Shown here: in pieces, positions 24,838-33,611 of the stretch | Layout of the letters: each line of letters starts with the position of its first letter | Numbering within the stretch: the first letter of the stretch is position 1 | NCBI RefSeq assembly: GCF_044542075.1 | Contig: NZ_JBITTU010000004.1 | Coordinates: 310,001-374,000 of the forward strand | DNA from: Leeuwenhoekiella sp044542075 | Lineage (GTDB): Bacteria; Bacteroidota; Bacteroidia; Flavobacteriales; Flavobacteriaceae | Length of the DNA: 64,000 nucleotides | Direction of reading: 5' to 3' | Position numbers and translations under genes: made by a program | Notes under the pieces: generated by a model | Database searches by the model: none | Told to the model about the DNA's origin: nothing | What the model saw: the letters and a program-made list of their open reading frames with translations, nothing else

Positions 24838-26172
24838 TTAATTGGATTCCGGTTTGCTGTTAAAACGTTTTTTAGGGTTTCCCGCTGTACGTTTTACAGG
24901 GCCGCTATTTCTGCGATCATCGTTGTTTTTTGAACGACCAGAACTATTACGGGAACTGTTGCTGTTACGTGAGTTATTACGTGTGTTGTTGCGTGGTGGT
25001 CGAGCATCAGGTTCATCTGAAGGATCGTCAGGACCGTCAATTAAGAACGGGTGTTCTGCAATCACATCTATCTTCTGCTTAATTAGTTTTTCGATATCTC
25101 TAAGATAAGCACGCTCTTCTTTATCACAAAAAGCTAGCGCAACGCCACTGGCTTTTGCTCTACCGGTACGACCTATACGGTGTACATAGGTTTCAGAAAC
25201 GTTAGGTAAATCATACTGAATTACCATTTCTAATTCAGAAACATCGATACCCCTTGCAGCGATATCAGTGGCTACTAAAACCTGAGTTTGACCATCTTTA
25301 AAAGCGCTTAGGGCTTTTTGACGAGCAGCCTGTGATTTGTTACCGTGTATAGCTGCAGCATTAATTCCTGCTTTATCTAAGATTTTTACAATCTTATTAG
25401 CACCGTGCTTAGTACGTGAAAAAACCAAAACGGTAGCGGGATTTTCAGTCTCAATAAGATGCTTTAATAATTTTGGCTTACTTTTTTTGCTTACAAAGTA
25501 AATCCCCTGATCTACACGTTCTGCAGTAGGTTTCTCAGGCTCTATACTTACTTTTTCAAAATCACCAAGTATGAGTTTAGAAAGATCTACAATCGCCTTT
25601 GGCATCGTAGCCGAAAAGAATAAAGATTGTCTATCGTGCGGTACTAGTTTTAGTACTTTCTTAATATCGTGAATAAAACCCATATCGAGCATCTGGTCTG
25701 CTTCATCAAGCACCAGATATTCAATATCTTTTAAACTAATAAACCCTTGTTTAACTAAATCTAAAAGACGTCCCGGAGTAGCAGTTAATACATCAACTCC
25801 TTTGCGCATTGCAGAAACCTGCGAAGCTTGTTTAACACCACCAAAAATCACAGTATTTTTAATACCGGTATATTTGCTGTATTCGGTTACATTATCGTCT
25901 ATTTGTATAGCAAGTTCTCGCGTAGGGGTAATAATCAAAGCTTTAAGCTTGCGTGTGCCTTTGCCAGAACCTATGTTGTTATAAATTTGTTGAAGTATCG
26001 GGATGGTAAACGCCGCTGTTTTACCGGTTCCTGTTTGTGCAGAACCTAATAAATCTTGTCCTCTTAATAATACCGGTATTGCTTGCTGTTGAATAGGGGT
26101 AGGGTGGGTGTATCCTTTATCAGCTAAAGCTTTAAGGATAGGGTCTATAAGACCTAATTCTTTAAATGTCAT
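24838..26172 (-). CDS. DEAD-box RNA helicase (RhlE-like)
   Basis: A 444-residue ATP-dependent RNA helicase. Q motif region TFKELGLIDPI and PTPIQQQAIP, motif I AQTGTGKT (45-52), PTRELA, motif II DEAD (156-159), motif III SAT (187-189), and motif VI HRIGRTGRA are all intact. The last 50 residues are rich in Asn, Ser, Arg and Lys (NNTRNNSRNSNSSRNSSGR), an RNA-binding tail seen in RhlE-type helicases. It remodels RNA, for example in ribosome assembly or cold adaptation. An exact TATCTTTG promoter box lies on the minus strand at 26189-26196, just before the start. Confidence 0.93.
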   Translation of the reverse strand: MTFKELGLIDPILKALADKGYTHPTPIQQQAIPVLLRGQDLLGSAQTGTGKTAAFTIPILQQIYNNIGSGKGTRKLKALIITPTRELAIQIDDNVTEYSKYTGIKNTVIFGGVKQASQVSAMRKGVDVLTATPGRLLDLVKQGFISLKDIEYLVLDEADQMLDMGFIHDIKKVLKLVPHDRQSLFFSATMPKAIVDLSKLILGDFEKVSIEPEKPTAERVDQGIYFVSKKSKPKLLKHLIETENPATVLVFSRTKHGANKIVKILDKAGINAAAIHGNKSQAARQKALSAFKDGQTQVLVATDIAARGIDVSELEMVIQYDLPNVSETYVHRIGRTGRAKASGVALAFCDKEERAYLRDIEKLIKQKIDVIAEHPFLIDGPDDPSDEPDARPPRNNTRNNSRNSNSSRNSSGRSKNNDDRRNSGPVKRTAGNPKKRFNSKPESN

Positions 26173-26188
26173 AAAATATAATAAGCGG

Positions 26189-26196
26189 CAAAGATA
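26189..26196 (-). promoter_or_regulatory. -7 box of the DEAD helicase promoter
   Basis: On the minus strand TATCTTTG is an exact match to TAnnTTTG. It lies 17 bases before the ATG at 26172, so the leader would be very short. No clear -33 TTTG is seen. Confidence 0.45.
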
Positions 26197-26330
26197 AGCT
26201 TATTATTGATGCTTGTAGCTCATTTAACAGAAAACGTTGGTTTGTAAGGTGTTGAGCGAGATATGTCAATTATTAATACTTAAGGCTTAAAAGTTAATTC
26301 CCAATTAATTAGAAAATTAATTTATTTAAA

Positions 26331-26744
26331 TCACTTGATAAAAGGTGTTTTTTCTGTTGGAAGATTAAGCTCTGAAAGTGTTTTAACCAAAGAAGTAAGC
26401 GACTGATTTTCAATAAACGAGGTATTTATTTTTAATTTCGTATCATTTGATTTTAAGGTGTAATCTCCTGCAAACTTTTCGACCCTATCAATATCTTTAA
26501 GATTCATTTTTTTACGAAAACCATAAAGACTATTTTTCTTAATTACACCATCTTCAATTTCTAAGTACTGGTGCTTGAGATCGTAAACATAATGAGCCAG
26601 GTAGAAAACACCAATACCAAAATAGATGTAATCTGACCAATTCAACCCCTCATCTTTTAGTAGACTTAATGGTGCAATTATAACCCATATTATGCCCAAT
26701 ACTAAATTGGCGTATAATCTCTTCTTTTTGAACTTAATTTTCAT
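26331..26744 (-). CDS. small membrane protein with PH-like domain
   Basis: A 137-residue protein. Two hydrophobic segments at about residues 11-28 (LYANLVLGIIWVIIAPLSLL) and 38-57 are followed by a strand-rich C-terminal part (LEIEDGVIKKNSLYGF, KINTSFIENQSL) that looks like a bacterial PH domain (DUF304-like layout). The role is unknown; such proteins sit in the inner membrane with the PH part in the cytoplasm. Single gene with an AT-rich gap on each side. Confidence 0.6.
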   Translation of the reverse strand: MKIKFKKKRLYANLVLGIIWVIIAPLSLLKDEGLNWSDYIYFGIGVFYLAHYVYDLKHQYLEIEDGVIKKNSLYGFRKKMNLKDIDRVEKFAGDYTLKSNDTKLKINTSFIENQSLTSLVKTLSELNLPTEKTPFIK

Positions 26745-27144
26745 CTACTAAATATAAATAAAGATTACGTAATATTTAATACTACAATTTCATTTGCGTC
26801 AGTTAACTTGGTAAGCTATTGTGTACAGCTTTAATCCCTTCAATATGTCCTTTTGTACTTGACGCTGTCTGCCGATTAATCAGGTAATCACCCGTGTAAT
26901 ACATCAATTAAAGGTCTAAATGAAAATATTTAAACTCATATTTTTACTACTTTCTACATTACAAAGTTGATACGTGTAATTCTTTTTTTTGATTTTTAAG
27001 TGTTTTATTTACAGGTATTTGTTTATTTATTGCTTATCAACAACTGTTCATTATATTTTACTCAATCTGTATTATAAAGACAAATTTTTAGTTGCTTTTA
27101 TTTTATTTTGCAATTTCTTAACACTTACTAAACTCAAATTCAAA
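26745..27144. other. 400-bp AT-rich intergenic region with long leader
   Basis: Holds the divergent promoters of the PH-like protein and the Oar-like receptor. A 16-codon reading frame at 26920-26970 (MKIFKLIFLLLSTLQS then stop) looks like a cut-off signal peptide; it may be a leader peptide, a gene remnant or chance. I see no RNA element. Confidence 0.4.
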
Positions 27145-30100
27145 ATGAAGCTTATGAAAAGACAGCAACTTCTTTTTTTTATCAGCCTTTTTATGTTGGT
27201 TCTTACCGCCTCAGCACAGGTAACAACTGCAGAAATCAGTGGTATTGTATATGATGACCAAAGCTCAATTCTACCCGGAGCCAATGTAACTGCAACGCAT
27301 ACGCCTACGGGTACGGTTTACGGTGCAATTACAAATTTTGACGGAAGATTCTCGCTGCTTAATGTACGTGTGGGAGGGCCGTATACCATTTCAATTAGCT
27401 ATGTAGGTTTTAAAACATATGTGCTAGACAACATCAATTTATCACTGGGACAGTCTTTTAACGTAAAAGCAGTTTTAGCTAGCGATGCAACAGAGCTTGA
27501 TGCTGTTGTGGTTTCTTCTTCAAAAAATAATGTAATTAATAGCGATCGAACCGGAGCAGAAACCAGTATAGGCAGACGCGAACTTAAAAGTTTACCTACG
27601 ATCTCAAGATCTGCTGCAGATTTTTACAGGTTAGAGCCTACTGCCTCTAGTAATGGTTCTTTTGGAGGAAGAAATGACCAATTCAATAACTTTAGTTTAG
27701 ACGGTTCAATTTTTAATAATCCTTTTGGACTTGATGCAGCAACACCGGGTGGGCAGACTAATGCACAGCCTATTTCGCTTGATGCAATAGACCAGATACA
27801 GGTTTCAACAGCACCCTATGATGTGACTCAAGCAGGTTTTACGGGAGCTTCGGTTAACGCTGTTACCAAGAGTGGTACTAATACGTGGGCAGGAACAGTT
27901 TATGGTTTTTACCGTAATCAGGATATGACGGGCAGTAAGGTAGGTGACGATAAAATAATTGTTCCTGAGCTTAATCAAAAGCAATACGGGGTTAGTGTAG
28001 GTGGACCTTTAATCGAAAATAAATTGTTTGTTTTTGCAAACTTTGAAAAAGATGACCGCGCAGATGCAGGTTCAAACTTTTTGGCAGCGCGTCCGGGCAT
28101 TACAGGGCAAAATGTATCTCGTGTTTCTGCCGAAGATCTTGATTATGTTTCTCAACAATTATCTAGTTTAGGTTACGAGACAGGACCTTATGAAAATTTT
28201 ACACATAAGACGGAATCTACAAAAGGTATATTTAAGCTAGACTGGAATATAAATAACAATCACCGTGTTGCTGTTATTTACAACTTTTTAAATGCCTCTC
28301 GAGATTTGCCGGCAAATCCCGAAGCGATAGGAAGAAGAGGACCAGACCAGACAACTCTTCAGTTTAGAAATGCAGGATACCGTATTAATAATAAGATTGA
28401 CTCCTGGTTAGTTGAATTAAACTCCAACTTTGGCGGAAACGTGACTAATAAACTTCAGGCGGGTTATACCTTCTTTGATGATAGCAGAGATCCTTTTTCT
28501 GCACCGGCACCAGCGATTAGTATTCAGCAAGATGGGGTACGTGCTATTATTGCAGGTCACGAGCCTTTTTCAATAAACAATAAATTAACGCAGAAAGTTT
28601 TTCAAATCACAGATAACTTTAATGTTGTAACCGGAAATCACACAATTACCTTAGGTGGAAGTTTTGAGAAATTTATGTTTGATAACAGCTTTAACCTGGG
28701 TGCGTACAGCTACTTTAATGCAAATGGCGGAGTTGGTGTTTTTGCACCAGATTTTACAAGCGTACGTGCAAATCCTAATGTTGCAGGATTAAGTTTTGAA
28801 GAAGCAGTAAACAACGGTTTATTAGCTGAAGCGCTGGCGAGTGCTCAAACTACTTTTGACAACAATACAGCTAATGATAGTTGGGCTTTAGCCGAAACTA
28901 ATGTAGGTCAACTTGCTTTCTATGCACAGGATAAATGGAAGGCTACCGAAAATTTCACTTTGACCGTAGGATTACGTATAGACAAGCCACTTTTTTTTAA
29001 TACACAAGATAAAATACGTGAAAATATTTTACGTGCAGCCGGCGGTACGTTCCCTGACGGAAACTACCAACCCGGAATCACCTACTTTGATGAAAATGGA
29101 AACCCTACAAATCTAAATAGTTTAGATCTTCCTTCTAAGAAAATTTTATTCTCACCACGAGTAGGATTTAACTACGATGTTTTAGGAGATAATACGTTCC
29201 AAATACGAGGAGGTACGGGTGTATTTACCGGTCGTTTACCTTTTGTATGGATAGGAAATCAAGTAGCAAACCCAAACTTCTTTTTCTACACGACTTCTGC
29301 ACCAGACTTTAAGTTTCCGCAGGTATGGCGTAATAGTTTAGGTCTTGATTATCGTTTTGAAAATGGAATTACCGCTTCAACAGACTTTATTTATACCCGT
29401 GATTTAAATTCACAAATGGTGCGTAATTACGGTCTGGCAAATCCTTCAGGAACCCTTGCAGGTCCAGACGGCAGACCTATTTATTTAGATAGTGATCGCG
29501 CAAAAGACGAGTTTGGCGGTAATACAAATGCCTATGTATTCTCAAATACAGATGTAGGATTTTCATTCAACTGGTCAACAAAATTTCAGAAGACATTTAG
29601 CAACGGTATTTTTGCGAGCATAGCATATAACTATTTAAAAGCAGAGGATGCGAGTTCGTTAGATGCAGAAATATCTAGTGATGCATATGATCGTAATCCG
29701 GCTTTTGGCAATGTAAACAGAGCGGTAAGTACCACCTCACGTTATGGAGATAAACACCGTATCGTAGGTCAGCTTAACAAAGCATTTACCTATGGAGCAA
29801 ACAAGCAATGGCGTACTTCATTAGGTGCTTTTTATGAGTATGCGCAGGGCGGAAGATTCGCTTATACCTATAGCGGTGATATTAATAATGATGGTTCTGT
29901 ACTTAATGATTTGATATATATACCTACAAGTCAGGAGTTAGAGACGTATGCGTTTTCAGGTGATGCAGCGGCACAGGCTGCACAGCGTACCGCTTATGAA
30001 AATTATATAGCTCAGGATGACTATTTAAGTGATCGTAGAGGTGCATACGCCGAAAAATATGGTGCACTGAGCCCGTGGAGAGGTCGTTGGGATTTAAAAA

Positions 30101-30363
30101 TCTTACAGGACTATGATTTTAAAGTTTCAGAAAATAAAACAAATACCATCCAGTTTAGTATAGATATTTTAAACCTGGGAAATCTTATTAGTTCAGACTG
30201 GGGTGTTATTGAAGTGCCGGTAAACGATCAACCTTTAGGAGTTGATGTTTCTAGCGGAAGCCCGGTTTACACGTTTAATACTTCACAAACAAAAACTTTT
30301 ACTAACGATTTTAGTTTAGACAGCAGATGGCAGGCGCAAGTAGGATTGCGTTATATTTTCTAA
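27145..30363 (+). CDS. Oar-like TonB-dependent receptor
   Basis: A large outer-membrane receptor of 1072 residues from the ATG at 27145; the 52 residues an earlier start would add are very hydrophobic and AT-derived, and the signal peptide begins at MKRQQLLFFISLFML. The N-terminal carboxypeptidase-regulatory-like domain (EISGIVYDDQSSILPGANVT) is followed by a plug with the motifs of Oar proteins (ISRSAADFYRLEPTASSN; GGRNDQFNNFSLDGSIFNN; IDQIQVSTAPYDVTQAGFTG). The barrel ends RWQAQVGLRYIF. Oar-type receptors in Bacteroidota serve uptake or protein export at the surface; the ligand is unknown. No SusD partner is present and a strong terminator follows, so it is a single gene. Confidence 0.9.
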   Translation: MKLMKRQQLLFFISLFMLVLTASAQVTTAEISGIVYDDQSSILPGANVTATHTPTGTVYGAITNFDGRFSLLNVRVGGPYTISISYVGFKTYVLDNINLSLGQSFNVKAVLASDATELDAVVVSSSKNNVINSDRTGAETSIGRRELKSLPTISRSAADFYRLEPTASSNGSFGGRNDQFNNFSLDGSIFNNPFGLDAATPGGQTNAQPISLDAIDQIQVSTAPYDVTQAGFTGASVNAVTKSGTNTWAGTVYGFYRNQDMTGSKVGDDKIIVPELNQKQYGVSVGGPLIENKLFVFANFEKDDRADAGSNFLAARPGITGQNVSRVSAEDLDYVSQQLSSLGYETGPYENFTHKTESTKGIFKLDWNINNNHRVAVIYNFLNASRDLPANPEAIGRRGPDQTTLQFRNAGYRINNKIDSWLVELNSNFGGNVTNKLQAGYTFFDDSRDPFSAPAPAISIQQDGVRAIIAGHEPFSINNKLTQKVFQITDNFNVVTGNHTITLGGSFEKFMFDNSFNLGAYSYFNANGGVGVFAPDFTSVRANPNVAGLSFEEAVNNGLLAEALASAQTTFDNNTANDSWALAETNVGQLAFYAQDKWKATENFTLTVGLRIDKPLFFNTQDKIRENILRAAGGTFPDGNYQPGITYFDENGNPTNLNSLDLPSKKILFSPRVGFNYDVLGDNTFQIRGGTGVFTGRLPFVWIGNQVANPNFFFYTTSAPDFKFPQVWRNSLGLDYRFENGITASTDFIYTRDLNSQMVRNYGLANPSGTLAGPDGRPIYLDSDRAKDEFGGNTNAYVFSNTDVGFSFNWSTKFQKTFSNGIFASIAYNYLKAEDASSLDAEISSDAYDRNPAFGNVNRAVSTTSRYGDKHRIVGQLNKAFTYGANKQWRTSLGAFYEYAQGGRFAYTYSGDINNDGSVLNDLIYIPTSQELETYAFSGDAAAQAAQRTAYENYIAQDDYLSDRRGAYAEKYGALSPWRGRWDLKILQDYDFKVSENKTNTIQFSIDILNLGNLISSDWGVIEVPVNDQPLGVDVSSGSPVYTFNTSQTKTFTNDFSLDSRWQAQVGLRYIF

Positions 30364-30387
30364 TCGATTTAATCCTGCTCTAAAATT

Positions 30388-30421
30388 AAAATCCCCGCAT
30401 TTTACGATGCGGGGATTTTTT
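30388..30421 (+). terminator. terminator of the Oar-like receptor gene
   Basis: A 13-base perfect stem (AAAATCCCCGCAT and its complement) with a 6-base loop is followed by T's, 25 bases after the stop. It may also serve the minus-strand 51-residue gene ending at 30432. Confidence 0.88.
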
Positions 30422-30431
30422 ATGGTATTAC

Positions 30432-30587
30432 TTACAGTTTATAAAACCAAAGAAAGTGTTTGTAATTCCAGGATTCCTGACTGCTGGAAATAGATACAAT
30501 TTCAATCTTTTCTGAGTTGGCATTTACAAATTCAACAAGCTCTTGCTTCTTAGTAAACTCGATGACTTTAAATTCTTTTTGAGACAT
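30432..30587 (-). CDS. small protein of 51 residues, unknown function
   Basis: An open frame of 51 codons reads from ATG at 30587 to TAA at 30432. The product begins MSQKEFKVIEFTKKQELVEF and ends NYKHFLWFYKL. It is charged and soluble-looking at first, then has an aromatic C-terminus. It starts 7 bases after the stop of the M20 peptidase gene on the same strand and ends just before a terminator, which is what a real second gene of that operon would do. Codon use resembles its neighbours. I do not recognise the family, and a chance frame of this size is possible. Confidence 0.6.
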   Translation of the reverse strand: MSQKEFKVIEFTKKQELVEFVNANSEKIEIVSISSSQESWNYKHFLWFYKL

Positions 30588-30594
30588 AAATAGT

Positions 30595-32088
30595 TTAAAG
30601 ATTAGTTTGTAAAAGAGCTAGACAGATTTGAATACCCTGACGCATATTACCTATGCGTATATTTTCATTAGGGCTGTGCTGGTTATTATCCATATTAACC
30701 ATTGGGATAATTAATGTTGGAATATTAAGCGCATTTATTACCGGTACAATAGGAACGGTACCACCCATCATCCTGATTTTTATAGGCTCTTCTTTAAATG
30801 CTTTAGAAAGACTGTTTGAAATGGTTTTTCCAAAGGGGCTGTCGAGGTCTGTTCTAAAAGCATTAATTCCTTCATTTGCTATAAACTTCGCTATTTTAGG
30901 ATGCGTAGCGCGTTCTTCAGCTGTAGGATCGTGATCAATTACATAATATCCTTGTTTAACAATATGAGTTCTAATTTTTTCAAGTTGAATTTGTGCTTCG
31001 GTCTCAGAAACGAGGCGTACATCAAGATCTGCTTTTGCAAATTCAGGTACCACAGTTTTTAAATTCTCTCCAGACCACGAGGTACCTATCTGGCGAATAT
31101 TCAACGAGGGGTACTGCAGCGCTTCCTGATAATTATTTCCTATTTTTTCTGAAGTGAAAATGCCTAGTTGGCTATTGAGCGCTACTGAGTCATAGGGAAT
31201 AGATTTTAAAATATCAGTTATTTCCGGACTTAAATTGATGCCTTTGTAATAGTCTTTAATGAGCACATAACCCTTATCATCCTTCATTGTACTCAATAAT
31301 TTTGCAAGGCTAAAAATCGGGTTGGGGACATAGTTGCCATAATGGCCGCTGTGTTGAGGTAACGAGGCGCCATACGTGGTTATAGAGCAGGTAACAATAC
31401 CTCTGCAACCAAATGTTACGGTAGGTTTATTAGAATCGTGAGCCGGCCCGTCCATTACGATAAAATAATCTGAAGCATAGCGTTCTTTATTTATGGGCAG
31501 CGTAGATAATAATGCCGATGAACCATATTCTTCTTCGGGATCAAAAATTACTTTTATATTAAAGTTGGGTTTTTTATTCTGAGCATCTAACTGTTCTAAA
31601 GCAGCCAGAAACATAATTATAGGCGCTTTATCATCTGCTGCTGCACGAGCAAATATGCGCCACTCATCATCTATTTTTGAGTCGAGAGCGTGCCAATCTA
31701 AATTTTGCCAGTTTCCTGCGGAATCTTGTTTTTTTAAAACTGGAGTAAAAGGATTTTCCTGATCCCAATTCGCTTTATTTGCAGGCTGCCCATCTATATG
31801 AAAATAAAACAAAACAGTTTTAAACTTGGGATTGAAGACTTTTTCAGCCAATAAAAGTGGAAGCGTACTTGATGGAAGCAATGTTGTTTTAAAGTCTAAT
31901 TTTTGATAATAATCAGCAACCCAGTTGATATTTTTAAGCATTGATGCTTCATCTTCGGGCAAATTAGGAATACTCACTAGTTCTTTATGTAATAATAATG
32001 TCTTTCTTAATGCATCGTCAACATCTTGAGATTGTGCACTGGTAGGTAAAGCTATACCACAAAAGAGTGCGAAGTAGAAAAGCTTCAT
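30595..32088 (-). CDS. M20 family metallopeptidase (secreted)
   Basis: I chose the ATG at 32088 because it starts a good signal peptide (MKLFYFALFCGIALPTSAQ); ATGs at 32133 and 32103 would add a polar extension. The product of 497 residues has the M20/M28-like zinc motifs: FYFHIDGQPAN (first His and Asp), then FDPEEEYGSS (general base and bridging Glu), FIVMDGPAHDSN, and the final GGTVPIVPVIN region with a His near the end (NQHSPNE). Such enzymes are di-zinc carboxypeptidases or dipeptidases; here it is probably periplasmic. The minus-strand box TAATTTTG at 32162-32169 is a candidate promoter. The small 51-residue gene follows. Confidence 0.88.
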   Translation of the reverse strand: MKLFYFALFCGIALPTSAQSQDVDDALRKTLLLHKELVSIPNLPEDEASMLKNINWVADYYQKLDFKTTLLPSSTLPLLLAEKVFNPKFKTVLFYFHIDGQPANKANWDQENPFTPVLKKQDSAGNWQNLDWHALDSKIDDEWRIFARAAADDKAPIIMFLAALEQLDAQNKKPNFNIKVIFDPEEEYGSSALLSTLPINKERYASDYFIVMDGPAHDSNKPTVTFGCRGIVTCSITTYGASLPQHSGHYGNYVPNPIFSLAKLLSTMKDDKGYVLIKDYYKGINLSPEITDILKSIPYDSVALNSQLGIFTSEKIGNNYQEALQYPSLNIRQIGTSWSGENLKTVVPEFAKADLDVRLVSETEAQIQLEKIRTHIVKQGYYVIDHDPTAEERATHPKIAKFIANEGINAFRTDLDSPFGKTISNSLSKAFKEEPIKIRMMGGTVPIVPVINALNIPTLIIPMVNMDNNQHSPNENIRIGNMRQGIQICLALLQTNL

Positions 32089-32161
32089 TGGGTTGAATAT
32101 CATAGAACTATTTTTAAAGTCGTTTTTAAACATATAGCATAGAGGTATCGACTTAAAAATA

Positions 32162-32169
32162 CAAAATTA
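32162..32169 (-). promoter_or_regulatory. -7 box of the M20 peptidase operon
   Basis: On the minus strand TAATTTTG is an exact match to TAnnTTTG, about 74 bases before the preferred start codon at 32088. No matching -33 TTTG is visible. Confidence 0.35.
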
Positions 32170-32263
32170 AGAGTGCGGTAAAACTGTAAATTTTTAGAAG
32201 GTGTCTATTTGATTTTTTAAGTTAAAATTCTCGACAGCGCTCTACCCGAGTTGCGTATAACAC

Positions 32264-32308
32264 AAAAAATAACCCTGAAAGAATACATATCTTTCAGGGT
32301 TATTTTTT
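32264..32308. terminator. terminator of the acyl-ACP desaturase gene
   Basis: An 18-base perfect stem (AAAAAATAACCCTGAAAG and complement) with a 9-base loop; T-runs on both strands. The minus-strand desaturase stop lies 17 bases upstream of it. Confidence 0.87.
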
Positions 32309-32324
32309 AAATGAGTTATGCTTT

Positions 32325-33302
32325 TTAACTAGCAATCCATTTGAATTTGTGATCGAGTTTAGGAACTACAATACGTTGTGAAATACGTTCTAAACGATCA
32401 GGTAGGTTTAATAAATAATCACGAGCACGCTCGCCTTTATCATTAAGTCCTTTGATATCTTCAATTTTCCAGTCTGCAACCAGAGATTTTAAAATGGTGA
32501 TATAATCCTGTGTGGTATAAACCATAGAGCGCTGCGCAGCATCTGAGAAATGTTCCCAAAGCTGACCAATATGCTGCCCAGATTCTCTTAAGAACATAGC
32601 CGGCATCACAATTTTGTTACGCATCATTGCTTCAAAAGCCATCATCATTTCACTAGGGTCCAAATCAAAAATACGACGTACAAACTCCATATAAGCAGAA
32701 GCATGACGCGCTTCATCTTTAGCAATCATATTACATATTTTTGCCAATTGCTTATTTCCAGATTTACGTGAAAATGAAGCTACACGTCTGTGTGATACGT
32801 TTGTCGCCAATTCCTGAAAACTAGTATATACAAAGTTTTTATAAGGATCCATACCGGTACCTATATCAAAACCATCGCTTATGAGGTATTGTGTACTTAC
32901 TTCCATCTCGCGCATGTTTACGCGACCAGAAAGGTATAAGTATTTATTAAGTAAATCCCCGTGACGATTTTCTTCGGCAGTCCATGAGCGTACCCATTTA
33001 GACCAGCCATTACCATTAACTTGATCTACACCTTGAACTCCCATTAACCAGGATTCGTAAGTAGGTAGAGCTTCTTCAGTAATCGTGTCACCTACTAAAA
33101 CAGTAAATAAATCATAATCCATCTCGCGACATAACTCCTGAATCTCTTTGACTTCGTCAATAAATTCTGGGTTGGTAGGATCGGGAAGCATGTCTGTAGG
33201 CTGCCAATTTTCATCAATTGACTTCAGGTAGGTCCCAATAAGTTCATCCATAGACTTTCCTATGGTTTGCATTACTTCGAGACGTATATTATTTAATATC
33301 AT
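32325..33302 (-). CDS. acyl-ACP desaturase (ferritin-like di-iron)
   Basis: A 325-residue soluble stearoyl-ACP-desaturase-type enzyme. The two di-iron motifs are clear: EENRHG at 110-115 and DEARH at 196-200. It introduces a cis double bond into an acyl chain on ACP in the cytoplasm, using oxygen and reduced ferredoxin, and so controls membrane fluidity. Length is normal for the family. It is a single gene between two terminators. Its partner FabH lies 3 kb away but in a different unit. Confidence 0.93.
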   Translation of the reverse strand: MILNNIRLEVMQTIGKSMDELIGTYLKSIDENWQPTDMLPDPTNPEFIDEVKEIQELCREMDYDLFTVLVGDTITEEALPTYESWLMGVQGVDQVNGNGWSKWVRSWTAEENRHGDLLNKYLYLSGRVNMREMEVSTQYLISDGFDIGTGMDPYKNFVYTSFQELATNVSHRRVASFSRKSGNKQLAKICNMIAKDEARHASAYMEFVRRIFDLDPSEMMMAFEAMMRNKIVMPAMFLRESGQHIGQLWEHFSDAAQRSMVYTTQDYITILKSLVADWKIEDIKGLNDKGERARDYLLNLPDRLERISQRIVVPKLDHKFKWIAS

Positions 33303-33611
33303 ATTTCTCTAACAAATTTTATGTAAATGTAGCAGTTTTGGGTCGTTTAGAAGTGTTTTCTTATCAATTCTTACTATGCGTGCATAGCAAAACTTTTCCG
33401 ATTAAATCGTATTAATCACTTTAAATTAATGCAATTCTAATCGTACAAAATCTTATATCAAATCTGCATTTAGAATTTTTCGGTCTTATTTAAATATACG
33501 AAAAATTAAAGAAAGTAGTTTTGTAGTTGGCCCTGTGTTAAATAAACAGTCTCAGGAATCTATATAAGATTGCTGAGACTGTAAATTAATTTCTATTAAT
33601 TAAAAGAAGAT
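33303..33611. other. intergenic region between two minus-strand genes
   Basis: About 310 AT-rich bases. The left part must hold the desaturase promoter (no clear box seen). The right part has the S9 peptidase terminator at 33546-33582. No gene is seen. Confidence 0.5.
33546..33582 (-). terminator. terminator of the S9 peptidase gene
   Basis: Arms ACAGTCTCAG and CTGAGACTGT, extended by GAATC/GATT pairing, with T-rich DNA after it on the minus strand. It lies 30 bases after the S9 stop. Confidence 0.7.
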
